64,000 bases of DNA. Source: Shewanella indica (GTDB lineage: Bacteria > Pseudomonadota > Gammaproteobacteria > Enterobacterales > Shewanellaceae). Position numbers and translations under genes: made by a program. Position 1 is the first letter of the stretch. The number at the start of each line of letters is the position of its first letter. The DNA is taken from positions 234,935 through 298,934 of the forward strand of contig NZ_NIJK01000027.1 of NCBI RefSeq assembly GCF_002836975.1, written 5' to 3'. Below are positions 27,905 to 36,810 of this stretch, in pieces. The notes beneath the pieces are model-generated. The model saw nothing but the letters and a program-made list of their open reading frames with translations, ran no database searches and was not told where the DNA came from.

Positions 27905-28165
27905 ATGAAGAAACACAAGAATGAAGCGGCTCTGTTGAAACTGGCGTTGGAGATAGGTTTGGGATACTCACTCAAGCGTGGCTTTGCCCCTCTTGGGGAT
28001 AAGGTGCCGGAGAAAGAAAAAGTCGAGTGCGTCTATCGCCTCTTGGTGCAGGATAAACTGATAGGGCCTTTGCCATCGGACAAAGAAGATGGCCCCAATA
28101 TGAAACATAGGCTGGTGATGTGGATCAGCGGCAAATTGCCCAAGGAGCATCCACTATTACAATAA
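27905..28165 (+). CDS. DUF5062-family protein
   Basis: An 86-residue soluble protein with many charged residues. From memory it resembles the DUF5062 family of Vibrio and Shewanella (MKKHKNEAALLKLALEIG, then EKVECVYRLLVQDKLIGPLP). No enzyme motif or membrane segment is visible. Transcribed divergently from acnA. Function is unknown. Confidence 0.7.
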   Translation: MKKHKNEAALLKLALEIGLGYSLKRGFAPLGDKVPEKEKVECVYRLLVQDKLIGPLPSDKEDGPNMKHRLVMWISGKLPKEHPLLQ

Positions 28166-28210
28166 CCTTGCATCATGCAGGATATAACTATACCAAAATA
28201 GTTAAAATGA

Positions 28211-28236
28211 CAAAAAGAAACCCGGCTCGGGCCGGG
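28211..28236 (-). terminator. Terminator of the 46-residue small-protein gene
   Basis: On the minus strand cccggc-ccga-gccggg is followed by tttcttttt. It lies directly after the stop codon of 28242-28382. Confidence 0.8.
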
Positions 28237-28241
28237 TCACT

Positions 28242-28382
28242 TTAGACTGCTTTGGCTTTTTTGTGGAACATCAGCTTCCAGAAACTCTGGGACTTGGCTT
28301 TGACTGGCTTGGCCTTGTGTTCCTCAGTTTCAGTGGCAGTTTGCCACAGGGAGCTAACCCACAAACCTTGATATGCTTTCAT
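28242..28382 (-). CDS. Small basic protein (46 aa), function unknown
   Basis: A 46-residue frame (MKAYQGLWVSSLWQ, then a lysine-rich tail ending FHKKAKAV). AGAGGA lies 7 bases before the ATG and a strong terminator follows the stop. The gene faces the LysR gene at 28478 with 95 bases between starts. This mirrors the arrangement at 11326-11475. No family recognised. A longer upstream frame exists but overlaps the LysR start. Confidence 0.55.
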   Translation of the reverse strand: MKAYQGLWVSSLWQTATETEEHKAKPVKAKSQSFWKLMFHKKAKAV

Positions 28383-28477
28383 CGATATTTCCTCTTTACT
28401 TGGGACGCTGATCAAATTAACGCCGCCAGGTCTATTAGTAAAATGAATTAATTCCATAGCAAGAATTCCAAATAAGC

Positions 28478-29359
28478 ATGAACGTACCAATCAAGACCTT
28501 ACACTGCTTTCTGACCCTGGTGGAAACAGGTAACTTTACCCGAGCCGCCGAGCAGTTGTACCTGACTCAGCCAACCCTGAGCAAAATGATCCAGCGTCTG
28601 GAAGACACTCTGGAACAACAACTCTTGATCCGCAGCAATCAAAAGGTAGAGCTGACGCAAGCCGGAGAAATATTTCATGCCAGCGCCTGTCAGATAATAG
28701 GTCAATGGCACAGAATGGAGCAGGACTTGAGTAACTTGAGTGGCCTCAAATCCGGCCACCTGCGCCTCGGGGTCTGCCCCATGATGAGCAGTCTGACCAT
28801 AGATCTGTTAACCGAGTTTCGCCGCACCTATCCGGCGGTCGAGTTGCAGATGCATGAATACGGCGGCTTTGGTTGTGAGCAGGCACTACTCGCCGACACC
28901 CTGGACATCGCCTTCACCGCACTGCCTACCACCCATGGAGAGCAGTTGTCTTCATCGCCACTGCAGGGTTATCCGCTGAAGGTCTGTCTGCCGGTAGGTC
29001 ACCCACTGACCAGCAAGCAGGCGATAGAATGGCGGGATCTGGCCGAGTATCCTTTCATCCTCTACAACGAGGACTTTTCACTGGCAAAGTTATTGACCCG
29101 CCTGAGCCGCGAAGCCGGGGTCACATTGAATATCGCTTTTCGCAGTGGTCAATGGGACTTTCTCGGCGCCATGGTACAGGCCGGAATGGGGCTGGCGCTG
29201 CTGCCGGAGCCCATCTGCGACAAGCTCGGCGAGCAAACGCTCAGCTATCGACCTATGGCGAGTGAAATCACCTGGCAGCTAGGGCTGATTTGGCGCAACA
29301 ACCTGCCCTTGACCCCGGCTGCCGAGGCCTTGGTTGCCCTCAGTAAAAAGGGGTTGTGA
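28478..29359 (+). CDS. LysR-family transcriptional regulator
   Basis: A 293-residue LysR-type regulator with the N-terminal helix-turn-helix (LHCFLTLVETGNFTRAAEQ, then LTQPTLSKMIQRLEDTLEQ) and a substrate-binding domain. The effector is unknown. It is divergent from the small-protein gene and convergent with the universal stress protein gene, so the small gene is the best candidate target. Confidence 0.88.
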   Translation: MNVPIKTLHCFLTLVETGNFTRAAEQLYLTQPTLSKMIQRLEDTLEQQLLIRSNQKVELTQAGEIFHASACQIIGQWHRMEQDLSNLSGLKSGHLRLGVCPMMSSLTIDLLTEFRRTYPAVELQMHEYGGFGCEQALLADTLDIAFTALPTTHGEQLSSSPLQGYPLKVCLPVGHPLTSKQAIEWRDLAEYPFILYNEDFSLAKLLTRLSREAGVTLNIAFRSGQWDFLGAMVQAGMGLALLPEPICDKLGEQTLSYRPMASEITWQLGLIWRNNLPLTPAAEALVALSKKGL

Positions 29360-29371
29360 GCAGGCAGGCTA

Positions 29372-30241
29372 TTAGCTTGCCTGTTCCTCATCGGTTGGGA
29401 TAACCAGCACATTGCTGCGTACGCGCCGCAAAATCTGCTCAGCGGTATTGCCTATCACCCGCCCCATCAAGCCCTGGCGCTGACGGGCACCAATCACCAG
29501 ATAGTCGCTCTTGAGCCTGCAGGACAACTGATACAGACAGAGATCAGGATCGCCGGCAATAATATGGATCTGCTCTTTGGGGAGCCCAGTTAATTCCAAC
29601 AGGGTTTGATGTCTGCGCCAGGCCGACTTGACCATTTCATGCAGGTTAAGCACCTCGAGATCGCGGATCACCTTAGGCACCCGAATAATATGTGCCAGAT
29701 GCAACTTGGCACCACTGGCCTTCGCCAGCTCTCGACCATGCTGCAACACCAGTTGATTGAGGCGCTGTTTTTGCTGACTTTTGGCATCGAGATCCACCGC
29801 CATCAAAATACTGGATGCCTTCTTGATCGGGTTATCGCTGAGCAGCATCAAGGGCACCTTGGTGCTGCGAATAAGATGCCAATCGGTCGGCAGAAAATGC
29901 TCGCTCTGGTGCACTGTCTTAACCACCATATCAAAGCCATAGCGACCGGCATGGCTGCTGACATGTTCGTAGAGATACTTGCTCCAGATAATATGCAGCG
30001 GCACATCCTCTGCATCCAACTTTTTGAGATGAGCCGACACCTCGGCTTGCTTCTCCTTCATCAGCCGCTGCTGGGCGGCCCCGGCAAGCCGTGGACTGTA
30101 ATATTCGTCACCAGAGAAATATTCGTAGCAATAAGCAAATACTTGAGGTTGCATCTCAAGTAATTCCGCTACCTCCAATCCTTTGGCAATCGCATCAGTG
30201 TTAGCCTCTTCATGTTGTTCGATGATAAAAAGCTTACCCAT
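29372..30241 (-). CDS. Universal stress protein, tandem Usp domains
   Basis: A 289-residue protein with two Usp folds, UspE-like in length. The C-terminal domain keeps the nucleotide-binding pattern GARQRQGLMGRVIGNTAEQI; the N-terminal domain is degenerate. GGAG precedes the ATG by 8 bases. It is divergent from the antiporter gene (107 bases between), and shared stress control is possible. Confidence 0.85.
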   Translation of the reverse strand: MGKLFIIEQHEEANTDAIAKGLEVAELLEMQPQVFAYCYEYFSGDEYYSPRLAGAAQQRLMKEKQAEVSAHLKKLDAEDVPLHIIWSKYLYEHVSSHAGRYGFDMVVKTVHQSEHFLPTDWHLIRSTKVPLMLLSDNPIKKASSILMAVDLDAKSQQKQRLNQLVLQHGRELAKASGAKLHLAHIIRVPKVIRDLEVLNLHEMVKSAWRRHQTLLELTGLPKEQIHIIAGDPDLCLYQLSCRLKSDYLVIGARQRQGLMGRVIGNTAEQILRRVRSNVLVIPTDEEQAS

Positions 30242-30348
30242 TTGTTTTCTCCAAACTTTCTGGTAATTGTCTACTTTTTAGACTCTAATCTGGTGCAGAA
30301 TAAACCATACTGATCCCGATCAACAATTGCACCTATGGGGGATACTCA

Positions 30349-31545
30349 ATGTCGATGGATAGTCTGTTGATCGCCTTGTTCCTGATCTTGCTGTTCTCCC
30401 GGGTGCTGGGAGAGTGCTGCAACCGTATCGGCTGGCCTGCGGTAGTGGGGGAAATAGGGGCAGGCTTGTTGCTTGGCCCTTCAGTGCTCGGCTGGCTGGA
30501 ACCAACCCAAGTGCTGGCCAATATCGCCGAGCTCGGGGTGATACTGCTGCTATTTTCCATCGGCGCCGAAACCTCGATACAGCGACTCTACAGCGCCGGA
30601 CGTCAGGTGGCGGCGGTAGCCATTATCGGCATAATCGCTCCTCTGCTACTCACCGGCCTGGCTGCCTTCTATTGGTTGGAGCTATCGCTGTTTGCCGCCC
30701 TCTTCTACGGCTGTACCCTGACGGCCACCAGCATAGGCATCTCTCTCAGGGTACTAAGCGACAGTGGCCAGCAACAATCCAGTGCCGGTCATCTGATCCT
30801 GGGAGCGGCGGTATTTGACGATATTGCCGGAGTCATACTGCTCAGTTTGCTGTTTAACTTTGCCAGTGAAGGCCAACTGGCACCGCTGGCAATCATTAAA
30901 CTCTGCGGCTTACTGCTGCTGTTTCTACTGCTGGCACCGCCACTTGGTAGGATGTTAATTTACCCGCTACGAGTGCTCAGCTATCAATCCCAAACCCCTG
31001 GCTATGAGGCCGTGGTCATGCTGACACTGATCTGCCTGTTTGCCTGGCTGGCACACCTTTTTGGCGCCCCGGCGCTGCTCGGCGGTTTTGTCGCCGGTTT
31101 GGCGCTATCAAGGCAGTTTATCTGGCCCTGGCAAAAGTATCTGCAAAACCCCTTTCCCTTTACTCACAAGCTGGAAAAATCGATGCAGCCACTGACCGAT
31201 GTGTTCGCGCCTGTGTTTTTTGTCTATGTGGGTATCAGCCTCGACTTGAGCCAGTTGAACCTCAGCCCCTACAGCCTACTGCTCTTGCTGGCGATGATAC
31301 TGCTGGCATTTATCGGCAAGCTGGCGGCCGGTTTGGTGGTTAGCGGCACTTGGCGGCAAAAGTTGATAGTCGGCAGCGCCATGGTGCCCAGAGGAGAAGT
31401 CGGTTTGGTCTTTGCTGAAGTGGGACGGCAGTTAGATATCATTCCGGCCAAGGTATTCACCGAATTGGTGTTGGTGATAGCCATCACCACCCTGCTCGGC
31501 CCCTTGCTGCTCAGACGCCTGTTGCCCAAGGAGGGCGAAGCATAA
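30349..31545 (+). CDS. Cation:proton antiporter, CPA2 (KefB/NhaS3-like) family
   Basis: A 398-residue membrane protein with about twelve helices. CPA2 features include GEIGAGLLLGPSVLG near the N-terminus and DDIAGVILLS with its conserved DD pair, then the LGGFVAGLALS and VPRGEVGLVFAEVG segments. It has no regulatory TrkA-N domain, unlike full-length KefB or KefC. Probably a Na+ or K+/H+ exchanger in pH or ion homeostasis. Ends in a strong terminator. Confidence 0.9.
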   Translation: MSMDSLLIALFLILLFSRVLGECCNRIGWPAVVGEIGAGLLLGPSVLGWLEPTQVLANIAELGVILLLFSIGAETSIQRLYSAGRQVAAVAIIGIIAPLLLTGLAAFYWLELSLFAALFYGCTLTATSIGISLRVLSDSGQQQSSAGHLILGAAVFDDIAGVILLSLLFNFASEGQLAPLAIIKLCGLLLLFLLLAPPLGRMLIYPLRVLSYQSQTPGYEAVVMLTLICLFAWLAHLFGAPALLGGFVAGLALSRQFIWPWQKYLQNPFPFTHKLEKSMQPLTDVFAPVFFVYVGISLDLSQLNLSPYSLLLLLAMILLAFIGKLAAGLVVSGTWRQKLIVGSAMVPRGEVGLVFAEVGRQLDIIPAKVFTELVLVIAITTLLGPLLLRRLLPKEGEA

Positions 31546-31576
31546 AAAGCCGCGCCATATGAGGCGCGGCATTTTA
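31546..31576 (+). terminator. Antiporter gene terminator
   Basis: gccgcgcc-atatga-ggcgcggc followed by attttat, just past the stop. The hairpin also lies at the end of the convergent peptidase gene. Confidence 0.85.
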
Positions 31577-31604
31577 TGCTTCCAGATAATTTCAGCTTAC
31601 CGGC

Positions 31605-33842
31605 TCAGTTGCCTTTCAACTCTGACTCAAGGAAGTCAGTCAGCGAGCGGTACAGATGAGTGCGCACCTTATCGCCCCGCATCGAGTGTTTGGAGCCGGG
31701 GTAATCTATCATGCGGAACAACTTGCCTTCATCCTGCAGCGCCTTATATACCCGAGTACTGTTCTCGAACAATACATTGTCATCGGCCATGCCGTGATAC
31801 ATCAGCAAGCCTGAACGATACTTGCTCACATAGGGAAAGACACTGCTGGCCTCGTAGCCCCGGACGTTGTCGTCAGGATGGCCGAGATAACGCTCTGTGT
31901 AGTGGGTGTCGTACAGAGCCCAGTCGGTCACAGGGGCACCACTGATGGCCGCCTTGAAGTAGTCCGGCGCCTTGAACAGGCTCATCAGTGCCATATAGCC
32001 GCCATAGCTGTGGCCATAGATGGCGATGCTGTCGGCCTTGACCCAGGGAAGGGTGCGCAGGAAATCGACACCTGTCTTCTGATCTGCCACTTCGGCATCA
32101 CCAAGATGGCGGTAGATCACCTGCTCGAAGGCTGTGCCTCTGTGCGCCGAACCCCGGTTATCCAACTGAAATACGGCAAAGCCCTGCTGCAACAGATATT
32201 GGGTGTAGTAATCCTGCTCACTCCAGCTATTGACCACCAACTGGGCGTGAGGCCCACCGTAAACCCTTACCACCACGGGGTATTTGGCCTTGCTGTCGAA
32301 ATTCACCGGCTTGAACAGACGGTATTGCAGCACCTTGCCATCTTTGGCCTTGAGGGTGCCAAACTCGGGCAACTGCCACAGCCCGGCATAGTCATACAGA
32401 GGGTGTCCGGCCTTGACCGCGTTCTCTTCCACCCAGGCCAGATGCTCACCGCTTTGGTTGTGCAGACTCACCTGGGGAGGCTGCGACAGACTGTTGAAAT
32501 AGTCGAGGTAGACAGATTCCTTGTCGGCAAACACGGCATTGTGCATGCCGCCACGCCGGCTGATGCGCTCTATCTCACCGCCATTGAGGCTGACCCGATA
32601 CAGATGGCGCTCGACCACACTGTCTTTACGGCCACTGAAATAGACCCAACCCTGCTTTTCATCTAGGTGTTCTATCTCGTCGACCGCCCATTTCCCCTGA
32701 GTCAGTTGCCGTTTGACCTTGCCCTTGTCATCAAACAGATAGATATGGTTGAAACCATCACGCTCGGATGCCCAGATAAAACCGGGCTGCTGCTTGAGAA
32801 AATAGAGGTCGTGGTTGAGGTTAACCCAGGCATCGCTGCGCTCGGACACCAGAGTCACGGCGTCTTTGCCCTCGCGGCTGTCTACCTGACGCAAATCCAG
32901 CTGTTGTTGACTGCGATTCTGCCATTGAAACGACAAATGCTTGCTGTCCGGCAGCCATTTCACCCGCGGCAGATAGATATCTTTCTCACTGCCGAGATCC
33001 ACCCATTGGGTCTTCCCGGACGCCAGTGACACCACCCCCAAGGCAATCTCGACATTGGGCTTACCGGCATAGGGATAACGCTGCTCGGTCAGCTTGATGC
33101 CATCGGCATAAATCTCATTGCGGGTCACCAGCTCCACACCCGACTCATCGATGCGGGTATAGGCGATGGCCGATTCATCCGGCGCCCACCAGTAACCAGT
33201 CATACGGTCCATCTCTTCCTGAGCCACAAACTCGGCCATGGCGTTCTTGATGGCCCCGCCGCCATCCTGGGTCAGCGCCGTGAGCTTATGATCTTTCAGC
33301 TGGAGTACATAGAGGTTTTGTTCGGCCACAAAGGAGACAAAATTGCCCTTGGGCGACAGCTTGGCATCTGTGGCAAAGGCATCCCCTGTCGGCAGTTGGG
33401 TTACTTTGGTATCGGCCAGGCTAAAGTAGTAGAGTTTACCGGCCGCCGGGATCAGCAACGCCTGGCTGTCGTCGGCCCAGAAGTATTCCATGATCCCCTG
33501 GCCATACACTCGCTGCCGCTCGCGGCGGGCCTTCTCTTCATCGGAAAGTTCACCGGCTTCGAGCCTGGAGGCATCCAACAGCAAACTGATCTGGCCTGTG
33601 GCGACATCCATCTGCCAAAGATCGTAGAAATATTGATTGTCTTTACGGCCCGCCAGGTAAGTGACCCGCTTGCCGTCGGGAGAAAGTTTGAGCCCTCGGG
33701 GGCTGGCACCGGCCAATGCCGGTGAAGCATAGAGGCGCTCAACCGTTAATGGCGTTTTGCCACCTTCCAGAGCGAAGGAGTGGCCGCTGGCCAGTGTCAG
33801 AGGTATCGCCATAAGCGCCGAAGCCATCCAAGTTTTTTTCAT
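31605..33842 (-). CDS. S9-family prolyl oligopeptidase (DPP IV-like), secreted
   Basis: A 745-residue serine peptidase. The N-terminus is a signal peptide (MKKTWMASALMAIPLTLASG), so it works in the periplasm or outside. A DPP IV-type beta-propeller covers about residues 45-480 and the alpha/beta-hydrolase domain the rest. The catalytic triad is visible: Ser612 in GHSYGGYMAL, Asp687 in HGMADDNVLF and His719 in GSKHSMRGD. Members cleave dipeptides from proline- or alanine-containing peptides. ATG 33842 has a weak GGAA site; a longer frame lacks the signal peptide. Confidence 0.93.
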   Translation of the reverse strand: MKKTWMASALMAIPLTLASGHSFALEGGKTPLTVERLYASPALAGASPRGLKLSPDGKRVTYLAGRKDNQYFYDLWQMDVATGQISLLLDASRLEAGELSDEEKARRERQRVYGQGIMEYFWADDSQALLIPAAGKLYYFSLADTKVTQLPTGDAFATDAKLSPKGNFVSFVAEQNLYVLQLKDHKLTALTQDGGGAIKNAMAEFVAQEEMDRMTGYWWAPDESAIAYTRIDESGVELVTRNEIYADGIKLTEQRYPYAGKPNVEIALGVVSLASGKTQWVDLGSEKDIYLPRVKWLPDSKHLSFQWQNRSQQQLDLRQVDSREGKDAVTLVSERSDAWVNLNHDLYFLKQQPGFIWASERDGFNHIYLFDDKGKVKRQLTQGKWAVDEIEHLDEKQGWVYFSGRKDSVVERHLYRVSLNGGEIERISRRGGMHNAVFADKESVYLDYFNSLSQPPQVSLHNQSGEHLAWVEENAVKAGHPLYDYAGLWQLPEFGTLKAKDGKVLQYRLFKPVNFDSKAKYPVVVRVYGGPHAQLVVNSWSEQDYYTQYLLQQGFAVFQLDNRGSAHRGTAFEQVIYRHLGDAEVADQKTGVDFLRTLPWVKADSIAIYGHSYGGYMALMSLFKAPDYFKAAISGAPVTDWALYDTHYTERYLGHPDDNVRGYEASSVFPYVSKYRSGLLMYHGMADDNVLFENSTRVYKALQDEGKLFRMIDYPGSKHSMRGDKVRTHLYRSLTDFLESELKGN

Positions 33843-34025
33843 TATTATTTCCGGAATTATAAGAGACAAGAGCCACGGCATCCGGCCACAGCCCAAAAAA
33901 CAGCCCTCATTCTGCCCCAATTGACAAGGGATCGGCAAACCCGTGCAATTGGCCGCTGAAATATCGCCGGTTCTCGGTTATGATCCTGTCCCAGAAAAAG
34001 CTCAGACCTCTTTTAAGGAAACAAG

Positions 34026-35015
34026 ATGCAGACTCTGGCCCAAACCCTCAAACAGCAGGCTGTCACCCCAGCCCTATCCCAATTGCTTCTCACTCTGGCC
34101 CAAAGCTCAGTCGCCATCAGTCAGGCGGTAAGACACGGCGCACTGGCCGGTGTGCTGGGCGCCACCACCCAGGAAAACGTTCAGGGTGAGACCCAAAAGA
34201 AACTGGATGTGATCACCAACGAGATGCTCAAAGATGCCCTCAAGGCCGAAAACACAGTGCGCGCCCTGGCATCGGAAGAGGAAGATCATATTGTTGAAGT
34301 CGGTGACAGCGGTGAGTTTCTGGTGTGTTTCGACCCACTGGACGGCTCTTCCAACATAGACATCAACTCGCTGGTGGGCACCATTTTTTCTGTGCTGCCG
34401 GCACCCGAGGGGGAGATCAGCGAGCAGAGTTTCCTGCAAAAAGGCAGCGAGCAACTGGCGGCGGCCTATGTGCTCTACGGCCCATCGACCATGTTGGCCC
34501 TGACCACAGGCCAAGGGGTGCAACTCTTTACCCTGAATCCGGAAACCGGCGAGTATCTGTTAACCAATGAAGCGGTGAGTATTCCCAAAGACACCGCCGA
34601 ATTTGCCATCAATATGTCCAACCAGAGATTCTGGGAAGCACCGATGCAGACCTATATTGCCGATCTGCTGCTCGGCAAAATAGGCCCGAGAGAGAAGTCG
34701 TTCAACATGCGCTGGATTGCCGCCATGGTGGGCGATGTGCACAGAGTATTGAGCCGCGGCGGCATCTTTACCTACCCAACTGACAACAAGAACCCGGATA
34801 AGCCCTACAAGCTGAGACTGATGTACGAGGCCAACCCTATGGCACTGCTGGTTGAACAGGCAGGCGGTAAGGCCAGCACAGGTTATCAGCGCATTCTCGA
34901 CATTCAACCGGAGCAAATTCACCAGCGGGTAGCCGTCATTCTGGGCTCGGCCAATGAAGTTGATGCCTGCCTCGAGTACCATCAGCAGGATTACAGCGGC
35001 GAGCCTGAACTCTAA
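34026..35015 (+). CDS. fbp: Class I fructose-1,6-bisphosphatase
   Basis: A 329-residue enzyme that removes the 1-phosphate of fructose-1,6-bisphosphate in gluconeogenesis. The metal and substrate signature [16 protein letters not shown] is present, preceded by the EEEDHIV acidic segment and followed by the sugar-phosphate region around [17 protein letters not shown]. Length matches E. coli Fbp. AAGGAA precedes the ATG. No operon partner. Confidence 0.97.
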   Translation: MQTLAQTLKQQAVTPALSQLLLTLAQSSVAISQAVRHGALAGVLGATTQENVQGETQKKLDVITNEMLKDALKAENTVRALASEEEDHIVEVGDSGEFLVCFDPLDGSSNIDINSLVGTIFSVLPAPEGEISEQSFLQKGSEQLAAAYVLYGPSTMLALTTGQGVQLFTLNPETGEYLLTNEAVSIPKDTAEFAINMSNQRFWEAPMQTYIADLLLGKIGPREKSFNMRWIAAMVGDVHRVLSRGGIFTYPTDNKNPDKPYKLRLMYEANPMALLVEQAGGKASTGYQRILDIQPEQIHQRVAVILGSANEVDACLEYHQQDYSGEPEL

Positions 35016-35130
35016 ACGCCGCTTGGGGCTGCCGGGGTCGGCAGCCTTGAATTGGCGGTATGGGCCAGGGCCTGAGACAGATAGCCTTAGATGAACTGTT
35101 GGCAATTAGTCTTAAGACCGCGGCCTTTCA

Positions 35131-35158
35131 TTGGCAAGCCGTCAAATCGCGCTATAAT
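35131..35158 (+). promoter_or_regulatory. Sigma-70 promoter of ppa
   Basis: TTGGCA and a perfect TATAAT are separated by 16 bases, about 65-92 bases before the ppa start codon. Confidence 0.75.
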
Positions 35159-35222
35159 ACGCGCCACACTGAACTTCAGGCTGGACCTGAAATAGATTTA
35201 TACACAGTCTAAGGATACTTCC

Positions 35223-35750
35223 ATGAGCTTAAATGCAGTGCCTGCGGGCAAATCCCTGCCAGATGACATCTACGTGATCATCGAAATCCCACAAAACCAC
35301 GACCCTATCAAGTATGAAGTGGACAAGGACACAGGTGCCTTGTTTGTGGATCGCATGATGACTGCGCCTATGTTCTATCCTTGCAACTACGGCTATGTGA
35401 ACCAAACTCTGAGCCTGGATGGTGATCCGGTAGACGTGCTGGTTCCTACCCAGTATCCACTGCAGCCAGGCAGCGTTATCCGTTGCCGTCCAGTTGGCGT
35501 ACTGAAAATGACCGACGAGTCAGGTGAAGATGCCAAGATTGTTGCCGTACCACACGAGAAGATCTCCAAGGAATACGGTCATATCCAGGATGTGAACGAT
35601 CTGCCTGAGCTGCTGAAAGCCCAGATCAAACAGTTCTTCGAACACTACAAGGATCTGGAATCCGGCAAGTGGGTTAAAGTTGATGGCTGGGAAGATGCCG
35701 AAGCCGCCCGCGCCGAAATCCTGTCAAGCGCCGAGCGTTACAAGGGCTAA
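35223..35750 (+). CDS. ppa: Inorganic pyrophosphatase
   Basis: A 175-residue family I pyrophosphatase that hydrolyses PPi and drives biosynthetic reactions. The signature DGDPVDVLV and the active-site residues in YPCNYGYV are intact, as is the E. coli-like N-terminus ([14 protein letters not shown]). Single gene with a clear promoter and terminator. Confidence 0.98.
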   Translation: MSLNAVPAGKSLPDDIYVIIEIPQNHDPIKYEVDKDTGALFVDRMMTAPMFYPCNYGYVNQTLSLDGDPVDVLVPTQYPLQPGSVIRCRPVGVLKMTDESGEDAKIVAVPHEKISKEYGHIQDVNDLPELLKAQIKQFFEHYKDLESGKWVKVDGWEDAEAARAEILSSAERYKG

Positions 35751-35776
35751 ACCCTATAGTCCTAGAAACATATTGA

Positions 35777-35802
35777 AAAGCCAGCTGCAAGCTGGCTTTT
35801 TT
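35777..35802 (+). terminator. ppa terminator
   Basis: aaagccagc-tgcaa-gctggcttttttatt, 26 bases after the stop. Confidence 0.9.
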
Positions 35803-36148
35803 ATTGGCATTTCACAGCTTCAAGTGCATAGGTTTAATTTCGTTACCCAAAGAGTCCCGCGCATATCAAGACTCCGCAGCCCTATTCCAATCCAGTTTTG
35901 GCCCACTTTATGACCCCTCACTGGAAACAATTTCTCAAAACCAAACTTCCAGACAATGGGTTTCAAACAGGGTAAAGGGGCAAATACCACACATGGTAAA
36001 GCATACAAACCTAAAGTCACGCAAATGTGAAGTCACAGGCAAAAAAACAATCATAATTACCCAAAAAACAACCTTCGCCATAAAATCGCCAAGCTTTTGA
36101 CAAAGTTAGTTAATTTGACGCTGTTAGTTAACCTTTCCAGGAGACACT
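35803..36148. other. A+T-rich intergenic stretch
   Basis: No convincing gene. Overlapping short frames have no ribosome site or family features. Near its end the 9-mer GTTAGTTAA occurs twice, at 36105 and 36123, 18 bases apart, just upstream of the next gene. Confidence 0.5.
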
Positions 36149-36595
36149 ATGAATAAGTTACTGCCGTCTGTACCTCTGCTAAGCGCGTTGGCTTTGATGG
36201 CATTTCAATGTTTGGGGAATGAAAAACATTTCCACGAGATATCCTTCCACCAAGATGCAACTCAACTACAAGTACAATGCTCGGTGGAGCAACCACAACC
36301 TAGATTGATAGTGAAGGTGCCTCAACCTTTTGCCTACAGCCAAGATCCCAGTGTGCTGGTGTTAAGAACCGCCGATGGCGAAACCCTGCAACTGGACAGC
36401 ATGAGCTCATTAACGACACTCACCACCCAAGCCTGCCCAGATAAAGATCTCTGGGCCGAACTGACCTCACTCCACAGTGATCCAGTATCGCTTGAGGTGA
36501 TCTCGTTTCGCTCAGGAGGCTCTTTCTCATCAGCTATCCAGATGAGTGATTTTCAAAACCGGCTGGCACAGCTCAAATCCTGCTGTCAGCCATAA
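36149..36595 (+). CDS. Secreted hypothetical protein (148 aa)
   Basis: A 148-residue protein with a signal peptide-like N-terminus (MNKLLPSVPLLSALALMAF). The mature part has cysteines in the segments VQCSVEQ, QACPDK and KSCCQP, suggesting disulfides after export. AGGAGA lies 5 bases before the ATG. No family recognised. It stands alone, with a direct repeat just upstream. Confidence 0.75.
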   Translation: MNKLLPSVPLLSALALMAFQCLGNEKHFHEISFHQDATQLQVQCSVEQPQPRLIVKVPQPFAYSQDPSVLVLRTADGETLQLDSMSSLTTLTTQACPDKDLWAELTSLHSDPVSLEVISFRSGGSFSSAIQMSDFQNRLAQLKSCCQP

Positions 36596-36699
36596 AAAGT
36601 CCGGCAACTAGCCGGCCCCGATAAATTAACAACTTTTTCAAATAATCAGCCGTATTTTATTCAAGATTTCCCTAAAAAAACAAAATTGCGGCTTATCCG

Positions 36700-36778
36700 G
36701 CGAACGATAGTTACAACGAGGGCTTCTGGAGGATTCCTTAAAAATCTCTCTGAAGCCCTTAATTCCATTGTTGTTCGC
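36700..36778. other. Long imperfect inverted repeat
   Basis: gcgaac (36700) pairs with gttcgc (36773), and agggcttc (36719) with gaagccct (36752). Together they make a ~79-base hairpin between two convergent genes. It could be a terminator region or a repeat; no T-run follows either side. Confidence 0.4.
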
Positions 36779-36810
36779 TTAACTGACCGGTGAAATAGTC
36801 GGATTTTTTA

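Noticed and set aside
36105..36131. Direct repeat GTTAGTTAA upstream of the 148-residue secreted protein
   Set aside because: Short, A+T-rich and in a low-complexity context; it may be chance, so it is noted only in the intergenic entry.
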